Assembly: GCA_025618425.1 (NCBI GenBank)
Contig: CM046841.1
Span: 8,967,154 to 9,031,153 of the forward strand
Direction of reading: 5' to 3'
DNA length: 64,000 bases
Source of the DNA: Heliocidaris tuberculata
Lineage: Eukaryota; Echinodermata; Echinoidea; Camarodonta; Echinometridae
Of the stretch, positions 37,304 through 49,690 are shown in pieces. The translations under genes were made by a program, and so were the position numbers. Under the pieces are notes generated by a model, which saw only the letters and a list, made by a program, of their open reading frames with translations, had not been told where the DNA came from and did not search any database. Position 1 is the first letter of the stretch. Each line of letters begins with the position of its first letter.

Positions 37304-37640
37304 TTACCACTGAACTCGCATAGATCCTATAATTCACGTAGACCATCGATGATCTCAATGCTCAGATATGGATCGCCTTGCGGAATTGAACAAGCCGTGC
37401 GCGCGCCATCTGAAGAGGGGGGAGGGGGAGGGGGGAGGGGGAGGGGGGAGGGGGAGGGGGGGGGGGGAGGGGAGGGGGGAGGGGAGAGGAGGGGGAGGCT
37501 TAAAGTCAATGAGGACAAATTGATCAAGAGAAGGGGAGAAAGCCGGAGCAAAGGAGAGAGAGAGAGAGGAGGAGAGATTTTTTTTAAATTATCTTTTTGT
37601 TGTGGCAGGAGAGAATATTAAGGGAAATGGTGGGGTAAGG
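37304..37640. repeat. GGGGGA minisatellite and GA-rich stretch
   Basis: About 80 bases of GAGGGGGGAGG-type repeat at 37417-37497, then AGAGAGAGAGG. Strong G-quadruplex potential on the plus strand. No gene. Confidence 0.85.
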
Positions 37641-37648
37641 AAACTTGT

Positions 37649-38940
37649 CAGGGGCAGCGGAGCGTCTTTCAAAGTGGGGGGGGGCACCAGCCAAAAAGGG
37701 CACTTTTGGAGAAAAAAGGGGCACCTACAAAGGGTGAACATAAAGGGACCATTTTGTGACAATTGTATAATTAATACGTAATTAACTTCATCTTCTTCCC
37801 GCTTTTTATTGTGGTTCTGGACACTGCTTCAGCTTTCCCAATTAGCAGTTCGGCGTAATGGTCTAATGACTCATGTGCGAGCGAGCGAGCAAAAATTTTC
37901 AGACTTTTTTCCTAACGCTGAAGTCCTTGAACCTTAGTTTGTGCATTATTTACAGCGATATAATGAAAATGACAACAGCAAATTAATTTGGTGGGAACGC
38001 CTAATGATCTTTTAATTTGTACATTAACCTTTCGCTTTTCTTTATGATTACCATGATTACATTGATATCATCATACTTTATGCGATCTGCTTGATTTCAT
38101 TATATACTATAAGAGCGAGCGAGCGTAGTGAGCGCATTTGTGGGAAATTTTCAGACAGAATATTGCCCTTTATAGTTGGTGTAAATTATGGGCACATTCA
38201 AGTGAGGGGCACTGTGCCCCTCTTGCCTCCAGCTCCACTGCCTTACACTGTAGTTGTAGTATATGGGTACCTGTTACTACATGACACTATATAAAGCTGC
38301 ACCGATTCTTTGAAGCTACATATGCCTCTTTTTGTAAGAAACAGTGGGGGAGGGCACTTATCAGAAGAGGATAGGGCGCTTGTCAGAGGTGGAAAGGGGC
38401 ACTTATAAGATATGAAAAGGGGCATTAATGAGATGAGGGTAAGGGCTCATATTAGATAGGAAAAGGGCACTTATCAGAAGTAAAGAGGGGGCACTTATCA
38501 GATTTGAAAATGGGCACTTATCTGAAGGTACTTATTAGAAGGGAAAGGGGGCACCTATCAGAATTAAAAATGCACTTATCAAGAGGGGAAAGGTCACATA
38601 TTAGGGAGAAAGGGGGCAATCATTATATTTGGAAAGGGGCACTTATAAGAAAGAAAAAAGGCACCTATATCAGACATGTCAGATCAGAAGGAGAAAAGGG
38701 CACTTATTAGAGATAAGGAGCCAGTTATCAGATGTGAAAAGGGGCACTCATCAGAAGGAGAAAAAAGGGCACTTATCAGAAGGGGAAAGGGCACTTACAA
38801 GAAAGAAAAAGGGGCACTTTTAATAGTAAAGAGGGCACTTGTCAGAGAGAAAGGGGGCATTTTTCAGAAATAAAAAGGGCACTTTGGGGTATTTTGAAAA
38901 TTGGGGGGGGGGCACTGTGCCCCCTGGCGCGTGGCCCCTG
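37649..38940. mobile_element. hAT-like element filled with a minisatellite (A)
   Basis: Ends CAGGGGCAGCG and (other strand) CAGGGGCCACG, flanked by AAACTTGT and AAACGTGT (7 of 8 match). Short CAGGGGC ends plus an 8-base duplication fit hAT. The interior is largely a degenerate minisatellite with core GGGCACTTATCAGA. Confidence 0.7.
38340..38900. repeat. GGGCACTTATCAGA minisatellite, block 1
   Basis: About twenty degenerate units of 20-30 bases, consensus GAAAAGGGGCACTTATCAGA. Unit length varies, so frames that cross it are not credible genes. Confidence 0.85.
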
Positions 38941-39189
38941 AAACGTGTATAGTGAAAGAGGGGGAGGAAGGAGAAAGAGAGAGAGAGGGGAGGGGGGGGG
39001 GTAAAACCGACAGCACTGATTGCCATGCTAACGTTAATGTCAAGTGAATCTGCAACATTTTCATGGTTTTGGGTATATATATGTATTTTTACACGAGTGT
39101 AGACAAATATTGCATATACTGCATTTACCAGAGCATCAATAAATTCCCACAATAATAATAAAATACTAATAATCACAAAACCAACAGAT

Positions 39190-39812
39190 ATTGCCCTTAC
39201 TTGGTGTAAATTATGGGCGCATTCGAGCGAGCGGAATTAGAAATCCTTTGCTTGGGGAGAGGGATAGGCATCATGCCCCTCTGCCTTACATTGTAGTTAT
39301 ATGTGTACCTGTTACTATACAGAAAGTTAGATATGGCTCTTTTTGTAAGAACCAGCGGGATATATAATGTAAAAGGGGGTATTTATCAGAAGAGGAAAGG
39401 GCGCTTATCAGAGGTGGAAAGGGGCACTTATTAGAGGTGAAAAGGGGCACTCATGAGGAGAGGAAAACTTATATCAGAAGGGGAAAGTTGGCACTAATAA
39501 AGGGGCACCTATCATAAGTAAAATGCACTTATCAGAAGGAGAAAAGGGCACTTATCAGAGAGATATAGATAGGAGGCAATTATCAGATTTGAAAAGGTAC
39601 ACTTATCAGGAGAAAAAAGGCACTTGTCAGAATAGAAAAGGGCAGCACTTATTAAAAAGGAAAAGGGGAACTTTGAGTCAAGTAAAAAGGGCACATATCA
39701 GAGAGCAAAGGGGCATTTTTCCAGAAATGAAAAGGGCTCTTTTGGGGTGCTTGCAAAAGTGGGGGCACTGTGCCACCTGCAACCTGCCCCCCCCCCCCAG
39801 AAGCGCCGCCTC
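39190..39812. mobile_element. Second hAT-like minisatellite element (B), partial
   Basis: Repeats the flank GGTGTAAATTATGGGC, GCCTTACA(T/C)TGTAGTTAT and the minisatellite of element A, and ends CCCCCAGAAGCGCCGCCTCTG, a hAT-type right end. The left end is lost. Confidence 0.65.
39360..39765. repeat. GGGCACTTATCAGA minisatellite, block 2
   Basis: About fourteen degenerate units of the same core as block 1, including GGAAAGGGCGCTTATCAGAG. Confidence 0.8.
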
Positions 39813-39814
39813 TG

Positions 39815-41040
39815 CATGGAGGAGTAATTTAAATTATGTAACCATTGTCCTACGAAAGATATTCAAAGACCAGGAAATCTAAACTTACTGTTCCTATCAA
39901 TACTATCCATTTCTGTGAAGTTTCTTACCGGTCTCCAGATCAAATAAGGATTGCTTTTAGAATCACCGGACAACTCGGGCAGGAGATTAAGATAAGATTT
40001 GTTTTTATTTTTTTGGTTCACTTTCAAATTTAATTTCAATTAAAGTTGCCCCAATTTTTTTCTATATATGCTTAACTCCGCGCCCTTCTCTCTTATCCTC
40101 TCTCTCTATATTTTAATTCCTCCCTCCCTCCCTCCCTACCCTCGTCTCTCTGAATCCAAATAATATCACGTGAAATTTGTACATGTATACAGGTATTTTT
40201 GTATGTACAGCAAATATTATTATCATCTATATGAAGAAATAATTAGATGACAAATAAATACATTTAAGTAAAAACCAAGCAGAACATTTTAAATCATAAC
40301 AATATATGGCCATGTGAGTTTAAAGTTGCATATAGTGATAAAAACCAAGAAAAATAGTACAGGAAAGTCGCTCCCGTAGCGTATAGAGCCTATGGATATA
40401 TAATCCGGGCAGAAATACGACATGCATTCAGTCATTATCAAATTAGGGCGGGACGAAAGAGGTGGAAACCCATTTTCCCACAAACTTCCCCCTTTTTTGT
40501 CTAAAGGAAATGATAAATGCTGGAGAAAATGTCTTTTTCCTCGGTTGCTGCAAAGTAAATTCTTGAACCAGCTAGTCGCCTTCCTGAAGAGAGAGAGATG
40601 CAACTGTGGACCAGTTCAAAAAAACCCTGACTATTTTGCTCAAGAATGACCTGATTCAGATCTGATCGAGAATAAATTATACCATAACACTGTTTTTTTC
40701 CACATAACTTTCCTATTATAAATAAGGTAATATATACAGTTTATATCATACCATTGTCATTTTGTCATTTCATAGTAATATGATTTGAAATTGTCTTTAA
40801 ACAACTTTCCCATCACTGCATGTTCATGTATGTCCTATTTTTCTTCATATGTTTACTATGTTATGATACTTTATACTAGTATTACAAACCTGCCTTGAAC
40901 CCGAATATGTTTATGGACCTGGTTTTTTTTTTTTTTTTTTTAAGCCTCTGCTTTTTTGCATGTTGCAAATCTACATATTGCTATACTTTTCTTTGAAATA
41001 AAGAAATGATTACAAACAAAAAAAAGTGTTCAAATATTAC
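39815..41040. other. Non-coding stretch with a possible LINE 3' end
   Basis: A CTCTCT/CTCCCTCC tract at 40085-40150; near 40990-41028 AATAAAGAAATGATTACAAAC plus an A run, like a retroposed 3' end. No frame recognised. Confidence 0.4.
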
Positions 41041-41179
41041 ATTAGCCGGTCATCTGCATTGTTGTATTATTGTTTAAGTAGCCAAAATATATGTGGAGCA
41101 AATTGCTTTTACAAGGTATTGTTTTTTATCAATAAACCGAAATTAATTGAATTGAATTGAATCATATGAATATGAATAT

Positions 41180-43215
41180 TTTGTAACTTGTGCTAAAAAT
41201 ATTACGCGTGATATCCCAAAACACGCTGAAATCATTCTAGAAGAAAATGAGCTAGCTAATACTGAAGAAAAGTTTGAGCTACAGCAAGTCACGAACGCAT
41301 TTGTTTTAAAAGAAATTGAAAACATGAGTGACGATAAAGCAACAGGTGATGATGGAATAAGTTGCCGTCTTTTGAAAATGGCGAAATATGTCATTGTTGA
41401 CTCTTTAACGTGCCTTATCAATAAGTCAATTGCAACAGGACAAGTGCCTAAAATCTTGAAAAAAGCAAGAGTTATTCCAATTTACAAGGCTGGTGATATG
41501 TCCACTCCCAGTAATTACAGACCAATATCGATATTATCCGTATAGTAAGCAAGATTCTAGAAAAAGCTGTGCATTTCCAACTATGTGATCTTCTCGACAA
41601 ATATGAAATATTGTGTGCTAACCAATCAGGTTTTCGTCCCCTTCACTCTACTGCAACAGCTCTTATGAAATTAGTTAACCAATGGTCATTGAATTTTGAT
41701 AACAATGAATTAACAGGTGTTGCTTTCATTGATTTGAGGAAAGCATTTGACACTGTTGATCACGATATTCTGTTACATAAACTGAAAGTCATTGGCTGTT
41801 CTGATAGGAGTGTTCAGTGGTTTGTATCATATCTGTCGGTTTGTTTTAAAGGGACCACTTCAAGTTCCTCAAAAATTGTGATGGGTGTCCCACAAGGTTC
41901 AATTCTTGGGCCACTTCTTTTTTCTATCTACATTAATAGCTTACCAAAATGTATTGGTGGTATTGTTGATATGTATGCCGACGACACCACTCTAACAGTT
42001 AACGGAAGAAGTGTTGCAGAAATAGAGCGAAAGCTAACAAAAGGTTTGGAAATTGTTTTTTCGTAGGTAACAAAAAACCGTCTAGTTCTTAATGCCGATA
42101 AGACAAATGTGATGCTTATTGGACCATGATCAATTCTTAATAGTGTAAAGGATTTTTCTGTCACACTAAACGGCAGTTGTCTGAAAAGAGTTAAAGTTGC
42201 CAAGTGTCTAGGTGTCATGATCGATGAGGAGTTGCGATGGACGGAACATGTGGAAAAAGTTATTAAGACTGCTCAAAAAAATATTAGTGTAATTACTAAT
42301 TAAGCGAGCAAAAAGTTATGTTCCAACCAGGTCTCTGAAACTTCTATATAATACCATCGTCCTTCCTCATTTTGATTATTGTTCCTCTGTTTGGTCCGAA
42401 AGATTTCAAAGACAAACTATTAAACTACAAAAGGTTCAAAAACGGGCTGCCCGTATAGTGTTGGGAGAAGGATTCGATGTATCCTCAAAAGATATGTTTA
42501 GTCGGTTAGGTTGGATGCCTATTCAGACACGTTTCCAGTTTGGACGTGCAGTGATGATGTATAAAGCAATGCATGGCATGGCACCAGAATACTTAAAAAA
42601 AAGATTTACAACGTGTCAGCTCTCTACATGATCACAGCACAAGACATGCTGTAAGAGATACATTGCGTGTACCTAAATTTAGGACGGACACATACAAACA
42701 TAGTCCCCTAATATCTGGAATTGCAGTATGGAACCAACTTGAAACTTCTATCAAAATGTTGCCTACTTTAAACAGTTTCAAATACACTCTAAACGCTCTG
42801 TTATCTTCAGAGGAGATGTACTATAAGCTGTGAACTATATGGGGATATTATGCATAGCAACTTCTTTGGTATATGTGTTGTTAATTATTTTCCCCCTCAT
42901 TTTGATGTGTGGTTATCATCCATATTTTAATTTGATTATTTCACAGTTTTCAGTGCTAATAATCTTTAATTTAAAATTCGATTCGAAAATTCTTGTAAAT
43001 AGTCAATGAATATTACTGAATGATTACTTAACTAATGAGGATACCGATTAATGTGTATTATACGTGTTTATGCTTGTGTATTTATATATATTGATTATTG
43101 TTGATGCTATTTGTTTTATTGTTACCAAACAGGGCCTCATGGAAGACCACCAAATTGGTTATATGAGCCACCCTGTATAAATATCAGAAATAAATAAATA
43201 AATGAATAAATATAT
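41180..43215 (+). mobile_element. CR1/jockey-like LINE, decayed reverse transcriptase
   Basis: Truncated 5' end; a frame opens at about 41190. Reverse-transcriptase motifs are readable: SNYRPISILS before 41545, a frameshift, then SGFRPLHSTA, FIDLRKAFDTVDH (41725 on), GVPQGSILGPLLF and YADD at 41974-41985. A stop at 42064 and several later frameshifts break it. It ends in a (AAAT)n tail at about 43185-43213. The motif set fits the CR1/L2/Daphne group of non-LTR retrotransposons; the exact clade is not settled. Confidence 0.85.
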
Positions 43216-44187
43216 ACTTTATGCCCTGGCCTCCGAAGGAGGGGGCAAATTAGTATAAGAGCGCCATCTGATGACAAAAACATTATAGCGAGAACGTTTT
43301 TGACGGTCCACAGTCGCATGCAAAGCCTCGAAACAACACGGTCTTTCACCTTCTCTCGTTTTACTATTGATTTCCTCTTTTTAGTCACAAAATAATATTC
43401 TCGGAATTTGTTTGGATTTGTAGCGTCATTCCTGTCGACCCTTACGTAATGCTTTGTTTTCTGTCTTGTCTTTTTACCCTTGTTTTCACCTTATTTTAAT
43501 CGTTCTATTAGCTTCTCTTTCTCCCTTTCCTTATGTTATTTTTCGTTTTTATCATTCTATCATCTTCTAATCTCACAGTATACATTATTTAATCTCATCT
43601 TATCTATCTATCTCTTTTTATAAATGTTATTATTGGTTTTCTCCTTCTCTTCCCTCATCTTATCGTATCCCATGTTTTACATGCATTTCTTTATTTTTTA
43701 CTTGTCTGCTCAACGAAATAGAAGATACGGACGTCATTGCATGCATATCTTTATGATACGATTGCAATTCTAGTTTGATATACACCCCCCTAAAAACAAA
43801 CAAAACAACAACAAACAAACAAACAAACAAAACAAAATAAAACAAAACAAAACAAAACAAAACAAAAAACAAAAACCAAAAAAGGTTTGGGTACATCTGC
43901 AATAAGAACTGATTTCTCACAATCACCAACAGTTCTATCATCAGATTTCTGGGTATCAAACTCACAAGCAGACATCACATCATCCTTCAAGTTGACACGT
44001 GCACCAGTTTAACATTGTAAAGCGTTTCAGGAGGCAGTCATGCGTTAAAAAGGCAACCTACCCCCAAAATATAATTTCAAGCTCAATTAGAAGGTCACTG
44101 GTTTGGTCAGCTGTGCCAGCATTTTAGCCCTTTTGGCATTCTACAAAATCTGATCCTTGTTGTTACTGATGAATATTAAAAATTTGT
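43216..44187. other. Non-coding stretch with an AAACA microsatellite
   Basis: AAACA/AAAAC repeats at about 43794-43878; otherwise no feature. The opposite-strand Phe/Cys-rich frames are artefacts of the repeat. Confidence 0.6.
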
Positions 44188-44195
44188 TGACTGAT

Positions 44196-45029
44196 CAGTG
44201 GCGTATCTACGGGGGGGGGGGGGGGGGGAAGAGGGGCACGTGCCCCGGGCGTCACTTGAAAGGGGGGGGGGCGCAAAAAACACAAAAGAGAGGAAGAAAA
44301 AGGGGAGAAATACAAAAAACGTTATGGTCTATGAGGGTTATTTGCGCCTCAGTCAAGGACTAAATGCGTAAGAAATGGTGTTTTATAGGGTTTGAAATGC
44401 GAAAATTTTCTAAAGCTCGGTCGCTTTGTTCCCTCGCATAATTATGTTCAAGATCTAGCTATTTCGCGCCCAAAATTGCGTTTTTAAAGTGTTAACCATT
44501 AACTGACTCTTGTTGTTTTGCCCCCCCCCCCTCGTATAAGGCAGGAGCTTGTTAAATTTTGCGCCACCAGATGGGATAAAAGTGCAGAAAAAGCACTTTG
44601 AAAGTATAGAACATTCGAAAGAAATCATAAATTTACCTTGCAGTTGCCTTATGAAATTCCTCAAATATATTTCTTGAGGGTTTTCATTTATTTTGCGCCC
44701 CAAAAATAGGAATATTCAAAAAAAAATTAAAATCTATTGCTAGGTCGCTGTATTCCCTTATATATTTTTTTCTGTAAAGGTAAAATACATAAGAAATTTC
44801 AATTTGAGGGGTGAATTTGAGGGGTCGCGTTGCTCCCTCGCTTATACAATAACTTTTCAAATTTAGGCTAACAACCCCGGGCCGGGTTATCATGGTTATG
44901 TGCATCAAACGTCATTTTCACCATCATTTATAAAGTAAAAACGCTCATTAATCTGAGTTTGGGCATGGTTGGGGGGGGGGGCACATTTGATAGTTTGCCC
45001 GGGAGCCAGAATACCTAGATACGCCACTG
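44196..45029. mobile_element. hAT-type element with CAGTGGCGTATCTA ends
   Basis: 834 bases, ends CAGTGGCGTATCTACG and CTAGATACGCCACTG, flanked by a perfect 8-base duplication TGACTGAT. Long G runs near both ends and no transposase. A clean, probably young insertion. Confidence 0.9.
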
Positions 45030-45037
45030 TGACTGAT

Positions 45038-46888
45038 ATACTGTACAATAAGCATTCCAATGCTCATGCAGAAAACTAGTATTTTCATCTCAGAAACACA
45101 TCAACATTTTTGAAACACCAATCAGTCTTGACTAAATCTATTAAAAAGGGTTTTCTATACTCGACACTTTCCTTTCTTTGTTTTCATGGAAAGTCATATT
45201 ATTTGCATTTGTGTATACCACTCCATGGAAAATAGTGACTAAATGAATAATGTTACGTAATAAGATACACATTTATTCATTTTTCGAAGTTATAATATTT
45301 CGAATCATAAATTGAGTTGATTTTTCGACAATAGTTTTTATCGTGTTTTCTCTACCCAATAAAAAAAAGTAATGATATTATGTCAATGATATCTTTGAAT
45401 TGCAGATCTCAGGTATTGCATTCGTTCTGGGCCACTCTGTATAGATGTTTAGCTAAATAGCTATTTCTTGAGTTCATTAACTTTTATTGAACAACAACAA
45501 TACATCGTATCTACATCAAATCGTATATTTCTGAACGGATGCTAATACATTATAAAATACCCAGAACATATAAACACCCACTTTTGTAGATATTTAAAAA
45601 TTCTTCACTGTATAGTTATAGCAATGAAAATATAAAATATAAGATATAGTAATATTTAGTGATAAGAATACATATTAAATATAAAGGAATATTTAGTATT
45701 ATATCCCTCATTGAAAATTTCTTGCTCTTGGATTGGTCGAGAGCACTTCATGTGATTAATCATAATTCTACCAGAAAAAGAAATTACTCCGGGAGAAAAA
45801 ATAGGTTTAGTGACGTCATACTTTTCAGAGTATGATAGTTTTTTTACTATCATGCCTCCGACTGCCCCTTGCTCCCTAGAATCATTTCTTCTGACGCGTA
45901 CGGCGAGCAGCCAGTAGTCTCCCTCGGCTAACTCCCGCGATGGGACGGCGCGGGCACCAGTGAAACTACGCCGAGCCCGAGAATTTTCATAAATCCATGT
46001 AAAGAAAAGTGAGGGGGGTGGGGGGGGGGGGGGCGGACACTGAACAAAGAATAGCCGTCAATTTTGCAAAATATGCATGAAGTAACACTAAGCCCAGTAA
46101 ATATTTGCAATTAATAATTCTGTCAACCTATCTTGTCAAAGATTCTTGACAATTTGCATGAAATTGTGTTCGATTTACTGTTTAAAAGTGACCTGTCCGG
46201 ACACACGACGCGTTGGTTATGTAAATGTAATTGGATGTAGGTCAGTAGATCAGCTGTTTCTCAACATGCGCAATCATAGATCATACTAGCTAATGCGCGT
46301 CGTAACGCGCACGTCATCAGTCGAAATCAAAACATGGCGACCTATGTCTAGCCTAGTGTCCGTTGAAAGGAAAAAAAAAATGATTTTAATTGACGAGGAC
46401 CAAAAACAAACCAGGATTGGAAACAAATGAAGTAGCCTTATCAGGTATTTCTTATTTATTTAATCTAACTGTGCCTGTGCAGTTCATAACTAGCCATATA
46501 CTTTTCACTTTCGGAATTTCACCGATTACGTACGTTACGGTATAGATCTAGATCTAGATCTAGTACTACCCTGCTTTAGGCTTTAACACTTTATAACAGG
46601 ATTAAAATTAACTTGATGTTATAGACAACCTAGTCCTAAAAGTTAGAGGCCTATAAAAGAAAATTAATGTAAGGGCCTTTATTTTGAAATTTACTTCGAT
46701 CTACGCCGGGTCGGTCTCAGGCTCAGCGACTATCAATCGCGTCAATCTAAGTTAGTTAGCGTCCACTGTGTTTTGCTCTAACCGTATAGATTTAACAACG
46801 CGAGATTTATACCATCTAACATTAATTTGCCATATCTAGATCAAAGTTAAATCCAAATATATTTAATTGTTGATGAGGGATATAAAAC
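45038..46888. other. Non-coding stretch, weak promoter-like patch
   Basis: Mostly AT-rich. A CG-richer patch at about 45890-45970 and another at 46200-46340 (TAATGCGCGTCGTAACGCGC) could be regulatory. A possible donor ATCAG|GTATTT lies at 46444. No coding exon can be supported. Confidence 0.3.
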
Positions 46889-47060
46889 AAATATACAGGG
46901 CCTTTATTCGGAAATCTAGTGCGATCTATGGGGTCGGTCTCAGCGACTACAGTCAATCGTCTATTTCTCTCGGGGCTCTCGCCCCTCGAGGAAATAGACG
47001 ACTGTAGTCACTTCGACCGACCCCATAGATCGCACTAGATTTCCTCGGGCCCTGTATATT
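46889..47060. repeat. Fold-back repeat (46.9 kb)
   Basis: Arms of about 75 bases: ATATACAGGGCC...GCGATCTATGGGGTCGGTC and its near-complement around CTCTCGGGGCTCTCGCCCC. A diverged half-copy lies at about 46670-46740. Confidence 0.8.
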
Positions 47061-47126
47061 TGTATATTAGGTTAAAAAACAAAAGCAAGTGACAAAATGT
47101 AATCGACATCCTTAGCTCTATATTTT

Positions 47127-47543
47127 CAGTCAGACCCAACTTCTGAAAACCGAGCACAGGTATATTCTCCGAAAACGGCGTATGAATATAGAGCCCTCAT
47201 CGTTCAGTGCGAGGCAGTGTGTACACAAGGCATTGGGAAAATCTTGCAAAGTCAACCAGCCAACGCTATATAAATTTTTAAAAATAATGCTGCGTGCCAA
47301 TTATCTTCAAAATCCTTGATGATTCGTCATATGAAATGACTTTCAAATGACAAACGTTTGAAATAAATATATCCGCAGCATTATTTTTGAAAAATATATT
47401 ATCAACAGCAGGTCGACATTGCACAATTTTCCCCATGTCTTTTGTACACACTGTCTCACACTGAACGATGAGGGCTCTATGTTCATCTTGCTCCATTCGG
47501 AGTATATACCTGTGTTCGGTTTTCCGGAGTTGGGTCTGACTGA
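47127..47543. repeat. Fold-back repeat (47.1-47.5 kb)
   Basis: Arms of about 165 bases, e.g. GTCAGACCCAACTTCTGAAA at left and its near-complement at right, with CTCATCGTTCAGTG inverted in the middle and AAAAATAATGCTGCG inverted near the loop. Confidence 0.8.
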
Positions 47544-47596
47544 TTTTGGACCCTTTGTCAACATGTGTGTACAGAATTTTACCCGTCTTTTTCAAA

Positions 47597-47782
47597 CACG
47601 ATAAAAACTACTTTCGGAAAATAAACTCAAGGGCAATTTCAAAGGCCTATTGTACTGCCCATAGAAATCAGGTTCGGATTACGTAATACGTCAGTGTAAT
47701 GTTCGCACATTTCTAAAGATGATAGACAGGGCTATTGAAATTGCCTTGAGTTGATTTTTCGAAAATAGTTTTTATCGTGTTC
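47597..47782. repeat. Short inverted repeat (47.6-47.8 kb)
   Basis: CACGATAAAAACTACTTTCG...CTCAAGGGCAATTTCAA is inverted as TTGAAATTGCCTTGAG...AATAGTTTTTATCGTG. A further end motif occurs at about 45315. Confidence 0.75.
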
Positions 47783-47834
47783 TCATTTGATTATTCATTT
47801 TTAAATGCAAATCACAATATCATTATACATCATC

Positions 47835-48575
47835 GTGTTGCTTTATTTACAACTATAATAGGTGAGCTACAACTTCACACACTTTTTTGTTTTCTTACAA
47901 TATAAATTGGGCTTCTTGGTTGCTATACTTTTTCATGACTTCATGTATGATATTTTTATTTGATTCGGACAAGAGGAAATAGATTTCATAAAAATTTCAT
48001 GAAGTAATAGTAAATAAATCCTTATCACGATGAATATAACAAAGATTAAGAAACTTAGCGTGCATTTGTTCGTCTTCTGAATTATGTAGACAAAGTTTAC
48101 GAATGTTCAGAATGCTACAAAAAGGCAAATCCCACATTTGATTACACAAAATACGTACATTAAAATGATAAACATCTTTACTGTATCTCTGTCATAGTTA
48201 TTATGGCTTTAATTTTTTTTTAAATTGCCAATCAAAAGATGTTGTAGTAAAGATCTAGTGATACCAGATTATTGCCGTATTTTTCAAGTTCATAGTAAAT
48301 ATGGTACTTTATCTACAAATTTGCAACCTTGTAACATCTTTATCGTCGTGATGCTTTATTTACGATACTACGTGAGCTACAATGGAAGTCAGTTTTTCCA
48401 CAAGACTACTGAAGCTTCATTTAAATTTCACACACTTTTATGTTTTCTTACAACATAAATCGGGCTTCTTGGTTGCTACAATTTTTTCATGAGTTCAGAT
48501 ATGATAATTTATTGACACGTACAAGAGGATATAGATTTCATAAAAATTTCATTAAGTAATAATAAATAAAATGTG
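47835..48575. repeat. Local direct duplication of ~190 bp
   Basis: About 47835-48020 and 48345-48570 share GTGAGCTACAA, TGTTTTCTTACAA(T/C)ATAAAT, GGGCTTCTTGGTTGCTA and GATTTCATAAAAATTTCAT, in the same order. Confidence 0.75.
48023..48150. repeat. Direct repeat, second copy at 49557-49685
   Basis: Both hold TATCACGATGAATATAACAA, AGATTA(A/T)GAAACTTAGCGTG and TTTGTTCGTCTTCTGAA. Confidence 0.75.
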
Positions 48576-48824
48576 TCACGTGGGTGATTTTTTTTTTTTT
48601 AACTGCTACTTGACTCAGAATAAACGGGAATGGAAACAAATTTTACAGAGTTATATTTCGAATTTAATATTTAGTTTTCCTTTGCTTTCAATGTTGGATT
48701 TGCAATGTGTAAATAAACAGAATCAAACAAATTGCAAATTATACATAAACAAACTTATCTTAAATATAATGAACGATTCGGCTCAGTTCAAACTCATGGG
48801 TGTCGGCTGCCCTTGCTGTTGACG

Positions 48825-49100
48825 TCAGCTCGCCCGGGTCGCTTGGCTGCTCTCTGGTTCACGCCAACTCGGCCACTCAGCCAGACGCTGCCCTACCGGC
48901 GGTCCTTTCAGCTCCTCGGCCTCTACCAACAGCGTCGTTCCCAGCCAGAGCCCCTCCTTGACCAGCGATGTCGCTTCAGCCGACGGCAAAACTAGCAGGA
49001 CGAGATCGAGCCCCCATTCGATGAGATGTAGACTACCGGATGGCAGCTGGAGCTTGCATCTCGTCACGACGTGGATAACCCCCAGAGAAAACGTTTGCTG
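48825..49100. other. GC-rich islet of unknown origin
   Basis: About 275 bases distinctly richer in G and C than the AT-rich sequence on both sides. Open frames exist on both strands (plus 48732-48995, minus 48825-49067), but no family is recognised and no convincing splice sites bound it. Could be an exon, a retroposed fragment, or part of an unknown element. Confidence 0.35.
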
Positions 49101-49690
49101 CCTTGACGGAGATCTATAGTTTCTGACTGGCTTTAAGTGTTCTCCCCGATTCTCTAAAATAAATCCCTATTTATACCCTTAGAACTCTAACTGAGAAATT
49201 TCTATTAAGTAATTGCAAAAATATGTTACAGCGGATGACTTTACAAAGAAAAATATTCTAATTTCTATGCAGAGACTACCCTGGCTTCCTTAAATGAAAA
49301 GGCGAACATCTGTAGAAACGAATAAATTATGATCCAATTTAACACTCCAAACAATAATGTCTAGCCAGAGGACTGTTACAAATATTTCAAAGACTTGACT
49401 TGAATAGGCTTTAACTAAAATACAATACATGAACCTTACTGAAAAAAATAACTGGATTTGACTGACCTACAAGTCATTACCCTTTGGGTTTTTTTTCTTT
49501 TAAATACATTGTCTGGCCAAATCAACAACAACAAAAATTCTTTCCTGACAAAATGCTTATCACGATGAATATAACAAAGATTATGAAACTTAGCGTGTAT
49601 TTGTTCGTCTTCTGAAAGATGCGGACAAAGTTTAAAGATGTTCAGAATGCTATGAAGCTGACACTCACAATTGAATACACAAATAGCCAG

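Noticed and set aside
38340..39765. Repeated Lys/Gly/His frames as a possible gene family
   Set aside because: They follow a degenerate minisatellite with variable unit length; frames break at once outside the repeats.
43660..43990. Phe/Cys-rich membrane-like minus-strand frames
   Set aside because: Translation of the AAACA/AAAAC microsatellite.
46334..46351. Start codon ATGGCGACC as a gene start
   Set aside because: The frame stops after five codons, and no alternative splice within it is supported.
48825..49067. 80-residue minus-strand frame in the GC-rich islet as a gene
   Set aside because: Overlapped by an equally open plus-strand frame, with no domain or splice signal; kept only as a compositional finding.
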